DNA of 64,000 nucleotides from Albula goreensis (Eukaryota; Chordata; Actinopteri; Albuliformes; Albulidae). Under the pieces are notes generated by a model that did no database searches, had not been told where the DNA came from, and saw only the letters and a list, made by a program, of their open reading frames with translations. Where the stretch lies: assembly GCA_022829145.1 (NCBI GenBank), contig CM040755.1:15764063-15828062 (forward strand). The letters are read 5' to 3'. Positions within the stretch are counted from its first letter, which is position 1. Each line of letters opens with the position of its first letter. Position numbers and translations under genes: made by a program. Shown here in pieces: positions 12,558 through 25,637 of this stretch.

Positions 12558-15500
12558 GTTTGAAAGTTTGCCTTCCAGCACAAGTCTTGATTTTCACAAA
12601 GAAAGTGCAAAGTAGCGCCGATCTTGTCAAACTTACAAGTCACCCAAGACTGAGCTGGTGGGTGAACCAATAGCTGAGAGTGCAGTCATAGCAAAATAAC
12701 CGCTGACTGGAGGTGCTGCTGGGCAGACATGACCTGGGAATGATGTAAGAGTCTGCAACAGAGCCTTTCCAACCGCACCCCAATTTCCAAACAAAAACAC
12801 TTATCCCCAAATTGGCAGGACCTAAGCCACAGGTCAGTCAGCAAGGCAGCTGCTCCCAAACCTACCGCAGAGGTGAACACCCATGTCGTCAAGAGGACTG
12901 TGGCCCGCCAAGAGCACTCCTTTAATGTTCTGGCCTTGCTTCGAGCAATTACGCAGGCCGCCCCCGAGGACCAGCCACAACGGGAAAGGTGGGCCCAGCT
13001 GGGGCATAAGCAATGGTCTGCCCCAACCTCCTCCCCCATAATGGAGGTGAACTGCAGACAGGTCAGAGAGGCTCTGTAATCAAAGCCAGATGTCATGGCC
13101 AAGGTATGGGTTAATGTACCCTAATAGGTCCCCCACTCCCTCCACTTGCATGCTCTCAGGAGACTCTCTGCGCCACGAGCTTTTAATTAAGCCCGCCATA
13201 TTCTGGGGTTGTTTAGGATAAATGCAATTTTATTAGATGGATTGCATTGTTCTTGGGGGGCCTTCAGTTCATTAGTCATGGGTTTGTCTGTGGACACCCA
13301 CTACCCTTCAGTCAGTCAGAGGCATGAGATGCAGAAAATGGTACAAAGAAGCAGTAATTATGGAAGTAGATTAGAGGGCTCACAGAGCAGGCCCCCTCTT
13401 GTTTCAAACATACTGTGGCAGGGGTTCGGTCATTTTTTGTGATTGGTCAGTATTAAGAATTAATCTCTCTTCTGAGTGATGGCCCAGAGATTTAGTTTTC
13501 TCAAGTTTTTTTCTCCCCCGTGTTCAGGATGTTTTTCATGGGTGGGGAAGGCTAAATAGTTGTCTCTTGTTCCTTGGCAACCTTGACTTGCATTCGTTAG
13601 TCTTTGCTATTGTTGTTCCCTTGAGACCCAATTGGCTGGTTTTCTTCAGACCACAGAGCTCTCTTCCAAACCGGTGCCTTGAATATCTTAAGCCTCAGTC
13701 CATCCCCTTTCATACACTGAAAACTTTCTCCTGAACTGTAACTCAGGCACCCATTGCCCCTTATGCATCCCCCAGAGTTCCATTCTGTCCAACTGAGCTG
13801 AACCTTTTACACTATCCAGGTGCATAATCACAGATGTGTGCGAGCGAACGCCCTTGTTGCTTGAATTTTTGCAGGCCGGGAACAACGTTGGGGTGTGTCG
13901 TATGTTTCTTTTACAACAAAGTAATTAGGTATTACCTTTGGGCATATAGAAGGGGTGGGGAGTGCAGGAATTTGATATTGGAGCATGGTTTTACGAGGAC
14001 CATTAATGGTGTCTCGTTGTGAGCACAAACCATATGATTGGTGGTGCGTCTCTTGGCGTTGAGTTTGGCAGCCTGCTGGATGGCATGCTCCACTAGAGCA
14101 ATTTGGCTCCATTTTCATCTTCATAATTTCACATAAAGCTGCAGGTTAGGTGCACTCTAGTACCTAGTATAGGAATGCTCAGGGTTTTATCTTGAAGTTG
14201 CGGTTTCTTTTATATTCTGACGCCATCAAAGTTAAATGCTGTGCCTTTTAATTGACTGCCTGCCAATGCCCGCCCCCAGCCCCCCAGACACATTTAATTA
14301 TTAACATGGTTTTGCTTCCCCACATGGAGCCTGACAGGAAGAGGCCCATTTGTTTGTGCCACGCCCAGGGGTAAAAGTACAATGATCCTTTTCCTTATTT
14401 GTATTCGAAATGCAACTGATAATTTGGGTAATGATTTCCATAGTTGTCATGGTCACAGCCAGTCCAACCTCCAGGACAGTAAATATTAGCTATCTTACAA
14501 ATTTAGGTTATTCCTTACTGATTTTGTTTTTCCTGTGAAAGGAAGGGCACTGATACCAGGAGCTAATGACTGTACTTTTTTCTGAATAAACATTTCCAAC
14601 TTGTTCACACCTGTAGAAGCTATGTTTTTATATTCAAAAATTGTTCAACTGCCTCAGATAGCCAGTTATGATTGTAAATAAAGTTAAGGTACAAGCAGCA
14701 ATAGTAAGACAGGGAAAAAACAAATCTATATTTCATTTGTGTTTAGTGGTACTACAAGCATTGTGGCTGAATAGCAGAGGCAGCGTGGGCACTCCAGCCA
14801 GGGGAAAGCAAATGCCTCTTTGGCACAGTGAGTGGGTCTGTGCCACACGTGGGCAGACCAGCCTCTGCCCGGCCGGCGTTCCACATTGGGCCCCTTGTTT
14901 CAGCGTGGCAACAGCGGGCTTTTCCACTGGCAAGTCTCCCACACCACACTGTGTTTGATCAGCGCAGAACATCCGTGCAGAGGTCTTCATTCAGATGCAT
15001 CTTTTTTTTTTACATCTTTTGGATTGTACATTTTTTTGTTGTTGGTCAAATGGTTCCACTGATGGCCTGAAACTATACCAGATCATCAGAAGCCATTCTA
15101 TAGAGACCAGCCAGCAGACATTTGCTTGGGAGAGAATTAATGGTATCAACCTTTATGGCTTTCCTGAAAATTCTTTCAGGCTGAAAATCAGAGAAGCTGC
15201 CAAATTCTTCTAGTACGGCCTCAACTTCACATCTGTTGTCCCACAGTTTTTGTTTTAGCCATAAGCGCATGGGAACCTTTCAGCAGGTTTTATTTTTGCA
15301 GTGACATAAAATGAGCTCAGAATAAACAGTCCATAAAGGCAGTTTCATAAACTGCAACAAAACTGGTATTTTGTGGGCCTGCCTGTTGCTATAGAAAAAA
15401 ATGTCAAAAGAACAAGGAACTTAAGTTAGTGTTTTCACAACCTCATGAACATGAATGAGACCCATATAAAAACACACAAGACCGGCTTGGCCTGTTTTGG

Positions 15501-16665
15501 TTGGTGCATCCACTATGGCTGCAAAGTATTTTGATATTTAAAATGTCAAAATCCTGCAACAAACATCACAATAGACTGCAGTATCTGACTTTGAGTACCT
15601 TTAACAACATGCAAGCAAAGCCATTCTGGTACCCACCATGCCATTCACTGTCTCCACACAGATATATTTTGTTATTCATACGGAGCCCTTGCTGTTAGGC
15701 ACCATCTCATTGGTCAGAATCTGCTTGCATATTCAGTATAATTTGTACAATAAAGGGATGTCACTGATAATTAATTCATTGTTTATTCAATAGGCTGTTT
15801 TTGTAGGGGTTAGTACACTAAAAGCAGCAGAACAACAGAACTGTGAGTACTCGAATACCAATTTATTGCAAAGCACATCATTATCACAATGACCATTGCC
15901 ACAGCACATTGCCTATTTCCCTCATTCTGAATTCATAGTATTCAGTTGTCCTTTTTTATTTGTTGGATTTTCTTAAATCATTTTTCCATCTTAGCTGCCA
16001 TTAGAAATTATATAAAAGGCAGGAAGTAGTCCCACTCCCCTAGTTTGATATACAGAGGGATGTGGTGCTGCGAGGAAGTATGTGGGCATGGGAGGAAGTA
16101 TTGGGAGGGGGAAGATCAAGTAGGAAATGGTAGCTTGCCAGGCAGCAACGTGGAGTAGAGAATGGGTTGTCTCTCTGCTGTTTGAGAAGATAAATGTATA
16201 GAAGTCACTTCATGTGGTGGTCTGTAGCAGAATTCTGACACACATCTTGTGCTCTGAAACTAATTGATCTATGGCAAGAACCCAGAGCACTGTAAGGTAT
16301 TAGGCCTAAATTAATTTAATAAGCAGCCTTTCTTCATTTAGGCTTGTTTTTAAACAGAGCTGAATTCACTGTCCCCAAGTTATCTTTTTCATTATTTCTG
16401 TCTGGAAGGTAGGATTTTTTCGGCGGTATCACTCACTTGGAGTTGAGACACCTTTATAGAGAAGTGTAGTTTATTCCCATTCTCTGTGCCTCGCCGGATT
16501 GCATTGGCGGTACATGCGTGGGAGTATTGGTTTTTGGGATTCATGAAAGATACTTGTTTCGGCTTTTCAGAGCAGGCTGAATTGGCTGAGTGAGCAAGAC
16601 CACGAAGTATCGGACAGGAAACAAGGGACGTTATAATTGGAGCACTCCCGTAGCCACGCATTTTC

Positions 16666-16727
16666 TCGCTCACTTGCTCTCTCTCTCTCACTCTCTCTCT
16701 CTTTCCCGCTCATCTCTCTTTCTCGGT
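16666..16727 (+). repeat. CT-rich (polypyrimidine) tract
   Basis: This is an imperfect CT/CTC repeat with a few interrupting bases. It creates overlapping spurious ORFs rich in Ser and Leu on the + strand and Arg and Glu on the - strand. Confidence 0.85.
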
Positions 16728-19534
16728 GGGACTGTGTCCAGCCGGTGCAGATGGGATCGTCTACTGTGGTGCTTGGGGCACAGCGGTTCCTGTTTCTTGG
16801 AATGTCCAGATTCGCCTTTGCTGAACAAGAAACGAGCCACAGGGCCTGCAATTACAGTGTAGTTGAAATAGCTGAGCTGGGCACTGTCGGTGTGCTTTCA
16901 CAACCTATGGGCGCGACCCACAAAAACGCAGACGGTCTCTTCCAGTCCTCCTTGCTAATAACATTGTCTGGGAAAGGATCCTTCAGCTGGCCCACAAAAA
17001 TTGGCTTCTACAAACACTCTAAATCTGTGGGCTGTGGGCAACAAAGATAGGAATCCTTCATTATCCTTTTTTGGCATCGGTTGGATTAAATGGAGTATTT
17101 TTATGCCATTTCCGTGAAACACTTCTTCTGCGGGTATGAAAAAGGCTGATGCCATGAAAGGATTCTGTGACCAGCTGCACATTCTGCAGCTATATAGTCC
17201 TGTAGACTAAACACAGAAGAACAATATAGTAGTGAATTCAAAAAAAGTGTCTGTGAATTTTGCTGATTAAATACATTGACATTGATATTGACAGCAGTCA
17301 CAGAAAATTTTAAATATCAGGATTGCCCCTTCTGCTCCAAATCGTAAATGAATTTGAGTTGATTGGATTTGGAAAAAGAGAAAACTATATTATTAATGAC
17401 AAGTGTGATGGAATATCTGCACTCTTATACAACTTCACACCATTTCCTGTGGCCTCATATCTCGCCATCTCATCATCCAAGAGACATCATGTGTGGCGAC
17501 CACTAGAGCAGACAGTATGACAGGTAGGTGACCTTCCCCTGACACAAAGCAGTGGAGCACTGTGCACAGTGGCCTCGAGAGGGAATGAAATGTTCCTCTC
17601 GGGTGAACAAACCTGGCGCACCGGCATGTGGCGCCCTGAGCTGCGCACACTGTGCACACAGACAGACAGGCATGGGGAGGTCAAGGCTGGAGCATGTTGC
17701 AGCCTTTGTATACACACCAACACCAAGAGCAAGTGTGGAGCAGGAACCTTTTAAATTCCTCTAGGGTGTCCTGAATAATTGTCATGAAACTGAAATTAAG
17801 TCTACCCTGCCATCTCTAAGTGAATGAGTGATGGATGTTTAAGTGTCTCATCCATGATGTGGGGAAAGGGCGGAGTTGTTCTTTCCGGTTAGCAGCTCTG
17901 TGTCATAGCTGCCAAAACACTGAAGCCCTGCTAGATTGCCTGAAGCCCAAACTCTTGATTGGGCCCTGCCCATCTCTTGTCACTTGACACATCACCTGGA
18001 AGAGTTTTGTGCCTTTTCATCACTGGAATTTGACTGCGAGGAGCAGAGAGTGTAGGGTTTCAAACCTGACAAGTCAAGCCAGTTGAACAGCCGGCAGTTG
18101 GGTACAGCAATTAATCATCTGTGGTGGGTACCAGGAAAAACAGATCAACTTGGGACTAGGCCATACTAGTCAGACTGCTGCAAACTAGAAGGGGGCCATG
18201 AAGAGACAAAAACCATCATATAACACCTTGTATGATTCATAATTACTGAGGCTTTTTCTGTCAGTATGAGGTTGTTAGGTGGGGTAAATTATAGGTTAAA
18301 CTCTACCTTGTCTTCCAGCACATTGAGCTTAGGCATCACGCTGACATGTTTACACATATCAGGTGTGTCAGAACAACAGAGGTTGCTGTGGAGAACACAG
18401 AAACCTGCTTTGATTTGTTTTGCAAATGGTTGAATTGGCAGGGGCCATGTCAGTCACCTTGGTTTTTTAGCACTATGGAAAGAGGTATTAAGAGAATGGA
18501 GTAAGCACTGCCTGTTCTTAAATGGCTATAATTTAATTTATGCTGGCTTATGTCCTAGCAAAGCTGTGCAGTTGGTATGAACCCTAGGAAAGTGTCTCTT
18601 TGGTGAATTCATTTAGGCAAGTATCTTTGTGACAGTAAATGAAAGGGGAACACAAAAAAGGTGTGTTATGACTTTTTTCTGACCATAGCCATTAGTGTGT
18701 TTTCACTTTGCCTGCAGAAATGAGAGTTCAGTTCCGTTTCTGCAGCAATGCTTAATTTATGAATAATTTGGTGTCCCTCTCTTCCCTCTGTCTCCAGTTA
18801 ACTGAATTATTTGGTTGAAGTACTTTATTTATTCATCCTTCCTGCGGAAAGGAAATGATGTTGTCTACAGAAATCAGGGTAATATTGACCCAAATATAGC
18901 TGCACTGCTGTGCTGTCTTTGACTGTAAATGTGTAATTTTCTTCCATTTTCCTCAGATCATTAATGCTTTCCTGTGGAACCATGAATGATATGAATGACT
19001 TGACTAAGGGATGTACAAACAAGACACAAGGGTCCTAAATTTCCATATTCTTCCACTTCTCATTCGATATACAGGGAAATGATATGCTGAATGACAATGT
19101 TATTGCTATGCTATTTTGCCTTACACTGTTCTGTCTTGGTTTGTATGTTCAGAAAATCTAACCATCTAAAGTCCTGTATGTCATCTTTTTCTCCAGTCTG
19201 ATCATGAGAGCTTTACTCCATTAAAACAAAGAAACTGCATAATTATCATAATGATCTTCCAATGGGGTAGAAAGCCAGAGTGGGCTTTGGAATAATTGTG
19301 GTTTAATATGTTTGGTCACACACGATGAATGTGCAGTCAGGTGGTCTGCTGAGGTTTTTCTAACTCCCCACATTGCTTTGTTTCTCCCCCAACCAGCACC
19401 ACCCCGAGCTGTTCTCTGGAAGGGGTCTGTGGTGTCTTATCAGATGCTGAACTCCTAATTTATTTAATTGATTGCAGTATTTTTCAAGCAGTTGAACTCC
19501 AGATGGTGTATTTACTGGAAAACCAAAACCAGAA

Positions 19535-19564
19535 GTGTGTGTGTTGTGTGTGTTGTGTGTGTTT
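19535..19564 (+). repeat. TG microsatellite, interrupted
   Basis: Three short GTGTGT blocks are separated by single extra T bases, giving a TGTGTGTGT-T type higher-order pattern of about 10 bases. Confidence 0.8.
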
Positions 19565-20967
19565 TAGGTTGCGGAACGTATACAAATGTGTGTATGTGCC
19601 AGAGTGTTTCATTGTATTACATTATCTAATGTAAATTCTGTTGTGGTCTTTGTTTTAGGAGTATGGTTTATAAACCTGTTCCACAACATTTGCAAGGGCT
19701 GAATCATGTACATGGGAAAATAGTTTAATTAAAGTTGATCCAGGAAGTTCTTTTTACTTCCTTTTGTACATGGATTCTGCTCTCTTTACCAGAATATCCC
19801 CTCATAATGTTGCCTCTCCGGATTCATTTATAACAGTTGGGTTTCCTGGTACCTCAGCTGTTATGTTTTTTTCTTCTAGTTATTAAAAGTAGTTATTTTA
19901 CTGGATGCTTTGGTTTTTAACATTCTAATTTTAAGGGGTGAATTTCCAAATAAGAAAGCTGCTATTCATTAAAATTTTAAATTAAAATGTAATCTTGGTT
20001 TTCGTTCCACTTTCATTCCAGTTTCTTTTAAATAACATTTACTCATATTTCTGAATTTGTCAAGGCCACGAATGTCTTTCTGACTAAATGTAGCCATGTG
20101 ATCAAATTATTGCTCATCAGATGGGTCTCAAGAATGCCATTACTTTAATGTGATGACTATGGGAGCCATGAAATGCTTCTTAAATAGGGCTATTACAAAA
20201 ATGCAGAACTGATACTGCTGAATATCATTTCAGATGAGGAATGTTTGCTCGTCCGTTAAATATGTTACCGGTGGCATCTCCCCCAAGCTAAGGCAAGCTT
20301 ACTGCATCAGTTTCTGTGCAGGATGTCGTAGAACACCTCAGCCAAGCACTCTCCTGTTCACTCAAGAGGTTTTTAAAGGTTGCTTTGGGGTAGCCTCTCG
20401 AATGAAATTTCATTATTCACTCATAACCTCATACAGTGAACCGTTCAATTTGGCCATGAGGATAAAGACAATGACATATGGTTTCAGTTTTTGCCCCTGT
20501 TTTGTTTTTAATGTCTGCATTGTTCGAAAACGGTTCTGTACCCCCAAATACTTGGTAGGATTTACTGTTGTGTCAATAGTCGTGGGTCTCTTGACATTTT
20601 CCAGTTTTAAAATGTACTGTGCTCTGTGGAATTATTGTTGCCCTTTATGTATCAGTAGCTTGAAAGCATGTTATAGGAGACTGAAGGTGAAACAGTTTGT
20701 TTTCTGTTATGATTCATTTCTGCTGCTCGTTTGTTACAGCCTTATGTGTATTTCTGCATTACGAGCACAAAGCACCATTTAGTATTCCAGAAAACTAGGC
20801 ATCACAAAAAATTCTGTCCTCCGGAAAGCATGTGACCATGTTGTGCAGTGTATCGAGATTTAATCAGACTTACTGTTGTCGCCGCAACATTATCACCACA
20901 GCGACCAGAGTAACAAACAGTCATTTTCGAATGTTTAATAACAGCTGGGGTTTTGGGGGGTAGGGGG

Positions 20968-20995
20968 TAAGAGAGGTCCTGTAGAACCTCTCTTA
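20968..20995 (+). repeat. 10-bp perfect inverted repeat (stem-loop)
   Basis: TAAGAGAGGT at 20968-20977 and its exact reverse complement ACCTCTCTTA at 20986-20995 flank an 8-base loop. An AT-rich TATA-type tract follows directly. It could fold in RNA or be a chance palindrome. Confidence 0.6.
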
Positions 20996-21161
20996 TATAA
21001 TATATATATAAATAAAAATCCTGCACCTCACATTTTCAGCATCTCTCTTAAAGAGGAAATTATTGCATTCTCAGGAATTGAGGAAGAAAGGGGGGATTTC
21101 AGAATGCCTTTTTCTTTGAAGAGGAAGTCTTCACAGTGGCAGAATGGGGTGGGAGGAACTG

Positions 21162-21356
21162 CGGAGGCAGCCGGTGTGTAGTTTGAGCATGAAGCTTCAG
21201 AGACGCAGACCCTCTTCTCTTGGCACGTCTCTGACAGAGGCGCAAAGGTTCCGGCGACGTGGTGTTCAGCGCATGCTACAGCACTCAGATCCCTAGCTCA
21301 TTAGACGCTCGCAGGAGCAGGGAGCTGGGAAGGCGGGGGATGGACTCACTCTCTCG
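21162..21356 (+). promoter_or_regulatory. CpG-dense patch inside the large intron
   Basis: I count 13 CpG dinucleotides in about 195 bases, against a strongly CpG-depleted background. Such patches can be unmethylated regulatory elements or internal promoters. No exon structure was recognised, so the role is open. Confidence 0.25.
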
Positions 21357-22883
21357 TCAGCACTAATATTCCATTTCCGGGGATGGAGGTGTTGTGGCCG
21401 TATTTTCCCCCCTGAGAGGAGTGGTGGCTCACAGTGAATGTGACACTCACTGGGAGGCCTCCTGTCAGGTTGGCTGCTCATAACACCTAGCCACAGGGAG
21501 GGAGGGAGAGAGTGCACGAAAGATCCTGTTTTGTTACAGGGCTGAGCGCTGATCCAGAACTGACGGTGTGGGTGGGGGAGACAGACTCCCTGTATGAATG
21601 TTTTTACAGGTAACCGCAGTTAAGGTGTCAGTTTCAGCAGTACTGCTGTGAGGTTTGATATGAGTTTTTGGTCGTCTTTCCTGGGAGCTGAAAATTTGTG
21701 CCAGTGCCTTTGGGCACATGTGGTGCGCTGATCCTGGCTCTACTGAGCAGACAGCCCTTTGGTGTCTGGTCTCTCCCTGCTTCAACCCTCCTCCAAGGCT
21801 GTGGTAACTGCACTTTGGCAGTTTCACCTTCTGTTTCAGAATGTAGTGATCAAGTCAGAAAGTGATGCAAAATTAGGCCAACTTATATTTAGATGTGGAA
21901 GTTGATCTTATTACCTGCAGTCTCAGGTAGTGAGAGCAATTCCTTGTGACTCCGCTCAGCCACCCTGACGTTTTCTCAGCACTAGCAGCAGATATGTGAT
22001 CTGAAAATTGAATACTCCTCAGGACAAGATGTAAAAATAAATAATTGATGAACTTTCAGCATATTACCAGTTTAAACTGCTATCCATTCAAGATCCAGCC
22101 AATAGCAATGACATTTAATGCGACTCATTATAGCACTTTATATCTGTTGACAGTTTGAAATGGGGTTTAGGCTTTGAAGTATATATTTTTTAATGGAAGC
22201 CTCAGTGAAATGTGTTGATCACAGCTTCATATATCTCCAGTTAAAATGAAGATCCACTAATTAAATAAGGTCTGTCCTTTTTAGACTTTACAGTCTAACC
22301 CTTTGCCCTGAACTCGGTTGCCTTTTTTATTTTGAATATTCTACTTACTTCAGTCAATAAGCAACTCTCCATAATATGAACTCCCTTCATTGTATGCACA
22401 AGGTTCCATTCATTGTTATATTTCCATCCCTTATCTGCTGTACATTACTACTTTTATAGAAGACAGCTCTAGTACTGTATGCATGGTACAAAACCTGGAC
22501 CCCATATTTCTTCTGTGAAGCCTTTCCACAACCTATGTTTTGCAGTAAACCGGAAAGATTTCACATTGTCTCCATTCACATTTATATTCATACATCAAGA
22601 GCAGGGGTTTCTTTGTCATTACATCTACACTGGTGCAGCGCTGATTACAGAAAGGCTGAGAGGATTTTTTTTGTTCCCATATGTTTCCACCATGACCTGG
22701 CCTGCCTTTCTCTGTGCAGACCTCACAGTGTTATCTCTTTACGACGACGCATATATCTTTGCTGTAGCCCTATGAATGCACTCCAATGTGAAGCATGATA
22801 CAGCACACAGCAGAGGAAAACAAAACGAATAACAAAAAAGCTGTAGTCAGGGAAGCAGATGCACCATTTCATGGTTGGTCCAG

Positions 22884-22904
22884 TTTTTTTTTTTTTTTTT
22901 TTTT
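22884..22904 (+). repeat. poly-T run (21)
   Basis: This is a simple T run in the first coding intron, without a recognisable element beside it. Confidence 0.9.
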
Positions 22905-23270
22905 AACCATGGTAAACTCATTTTGATAAATAGAATTTAACTGTATTTTGGACAAAATAAAATTTTAATAGCATTAGTCTTGAAGTTATGCCCAAAGAGA
23001 AAAATGAGTTTAAATTTTAGTAAATGTGATTCCTCCTCACTGTAGCTAAATTTTTGAGTTTTATGGCTTGAAAGAATTTAGCAGTGTAAGTTGTGTAAGT
23101 TGTATTATACGATTTAACATGGACAAAGTTTCCAACTGTTAGATTCCATTGATAAATGTTAGTTCCAGTCAGACGCAGAAATTGGGGCTCCACAAATCTG
23201 TCAATGATTGGGTGATAGCAGGAAAGTTGGAGCACTACTGTGTGTTGGAACCTGACTGTGACCAACTGCA

Positions 23271-23292
23271 GTGTTTCCCAGTCCTGGTCTTA
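23271..23292 (+). mobile_element. possible short relic of a fish hAT-type repeat end
   Basis: CAGTGTTTCCCAGTCCTGGT resembles a terminal sequence (CAGTGTTTCCCAA-CCTGGTC) that I recall as common in interspersed repeats of teleost genomes. Only about 22 bases match, no second end or target-site duplication was found, and the recall cannot be checked here. Confidence 0.2.
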
Positions 23293-24762
23293 CAAAAGCA
23301 AGTGATTTACTCTGAGAAACCTTTGTGATATTTTGATTGAATTATTTATTTGGAATTAACATCATTTGACAGGTAGGCAGTGTGTTGTGAATCCCTTGAG
23401 AGAGCTGTGGAGATGTTTGTTATACACAGAATTCCAGGCATCCATGCAGCACATTTTTGTTATCTAGCCCGAGAGACATTAAATTAACGGGATTGAATCA
23501 GAATTGTTATGCAAGCACATCAAAGAAATTCAGGATGAAAAGTTGGAAATGGTTTATTTAAATAAATATTCAGCACAAACAGTAGAATGTTTGAAACCTT
23601 GGAACAACAATGTTCTTGTAAGCAATGCATTTTTCTGTCTCTGCCTGCTGGTATAGACAACGGCCCTCATCTTCTCTCAACCTTCTTGCATCACCAGGCA
23701 ACCACCCCTCTGTGACATCAGAGTCGGAGCCTGAATCCAGGGGCTAGTCTCAGAGCTTTATCTGGGCTGTCAATCGGACCTGTTTCCAGCCAAAGCCACA
23801 ATGTTTTTAAACAAGCAGAGCCTTCCAGGTGGGCCTGCAGCCTGTATCACCTCTATGTGTTGGTTTACAGGTTGTAGGAAAGCCTGGATACCGGCAGCTT
23901 CAGTTTATAACTCATACTTTGACACAAGCTCAGAAGTTTTTTTTTGTATTGTTTTTCAATGAAATTGGCCTGAAGTGAGGGATCCACAGAGATCAGTCTG
24001 TCCCTGCATTGATGTGCAATAGGGGGGCTTCTTCTCAGATTTAATTTTTATACCTCTTGTGTTCAGCATCCTGAGAGTGCTGGACCCCCATGTAGTACTA
24101 TTTTGAGCTGGCACAGTTCTCACATGCTACTGCTTGCCAGGGGAGTTGCTGTGATTTAGATGAAATCTCACTGAAGAACAATGTACTTTCAGTTCACAAT
24201 GTCAGGTCAAAGCTTATACATGCAATACAGCATGATGTCAGATTAGGTGATATAGGAAATGAATGCTTTTTTTTCCTCAGAAAAATCGTCCCTTTTTCCT
24301 ACAGGGAAAGTCAGTGTGTACATGCACGCTTGTAAGTGCTAGGGTGTCTGCAGATGCGCACACAAATTTATGTGTGTTAAACATGCGAGTAACCCATATC
24401 CCTTCCAGCTTGACTGACATACCTGCTAAATTATTAACCCCAGCTGAAACAGGAATTGAAAATGGTACAAATAACAGCCATCTAATTGAGTCAGGCAGTT
24501 TAGCCGTAGATACCTAGTTCTTGATTGCCAGTGCACACTAGAATCACGGTCAGTGTTCTGCCATTGCAAAAGATCAAAGGCATCAAAAAAGTTGATCAGA
24601 TAGTCTGTCATTAGGGGGATGATTTCCCTCATGCTATTTCTCCTCCTTTGTCTGTCTGTCCCTAGAACCTCCAAAAACAGCATGGGTTTCCTTTACATTC
24701 AGCATCAACTGTTACTGTGCTTTGCTGCAAATTTGTGTTGCCAGAACAGCATTTTTAATATA

Positions 24763-24777
24763 TTTTTTTTTTTTTTT
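24763..24777 (+). repeat. poly-T run (15)
   Basis: This T run is followed by CCTTGCAG, so it looks like a polypyrimidine tract plus acceptor. No coding exon follows. Confidence 0.85.
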
Positions 24778-25597
24778 CCTTGCAGTAAGAGGTGCTGGAT
24801 TACAATATGAGTAGGTGACTGTGCTGCTCATATTTTGCTTACAGCAAGCAATTTTTAAGACAACAGACTGTTGGAAGTAGTACCGGAGTAGTGAATATGT
24901 ATTTAAGATACGACCTGGGTCTTGCCTAGATGGGAGTGCTCGATTCACCTCTGAATTAATATGGCTCATGTATATTTATTAATAGGCATTAATTCTGGGG
25001 AGCTCAAGGACACACACTCCATGTGGTCTCAGGTGGGCTCCTCAAGGAGGGCTACACATAATGCCATTTGCGTTTGAGCCTTGATTTAACGGTTGCTTTG
25101 GGACAGTGCTGCCGCACAAATGCAAAGGTATGTCTAAGATTAGATTTATCATTCCCTCTCAAACTTGAGCAATCATACTGTCTGCCATTTCCGTAATGGG
25201 GCCACATCCCTCGTGTCAGAGCTTGTGCCGTCTTTCACTGCAAATTAATGTGCATTTGACTCGATCAGTTATAATACGAGGATCCCAAGGTGTCTCTAAA
25301 GTGCTCGTCTTCTCAGCATCACGAACAGTAATTTCAAACATACCTTTCATTTAATTTCCATTTCCATTGCCCCCTCTTCAGCCTGCCAACTATGTTGAGG
25401 GAAACTTAGGTGCAAGTTTAACAGGGTTAGAGGTTCAAAGGCAAATTTGAGGTTGCAGAATGCTTGTTTCAGTCAGGGATGGCAGCAATATCTGCTTAAT
25501 ATATGACAATGATTATGCAACTAGTCCCTGAGGCAGTTTGATTTAGAATGCAGCATTTGTTATGCAGGACCATGTCAAGTCCATAGTTCAAACATTC

Positions 25598-25637
25598 TTT
25601 TTTTTTTTTTTTTTTTATTGTGGGGTGGGTGGGGGGG
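25598..25637 (+). repeat. poly-T run (19) followed by a G-rich run
   Basis: Nineteen T are followed by a short ATTGT linker and then GGGGTGGGTGGGGGGG at 25622-25637, which has enough G runs for a G-quadruplex on the + strand. The sharp switch from T to G is unusual for this window. Confidence 0.8.

Noticed and set aside
16637..17050. 137-codon + strand ORF starting in a CT repeat
   Set aside because: The Ser/Leu-rich start is only the CT microsatellite, and the rest has no recognisable content.
20234..20782. 182-codon + strand ORF in the large intron, Cys- and hydrophobic-rich
   Set aside because: It has no recognisable domain and no splice or promoter context. The composition is what AT/TG-rich intronic DNA gives by chance. 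A protein search and ribosome profiling would settle it.
24779..24788. Poly-T plus CTTGCAG, resembling a splice acceptor
   Set aside because: No frame after it shows furin similarity, and the neighbouring furin exons join directly in homology, so no exon is expected here.
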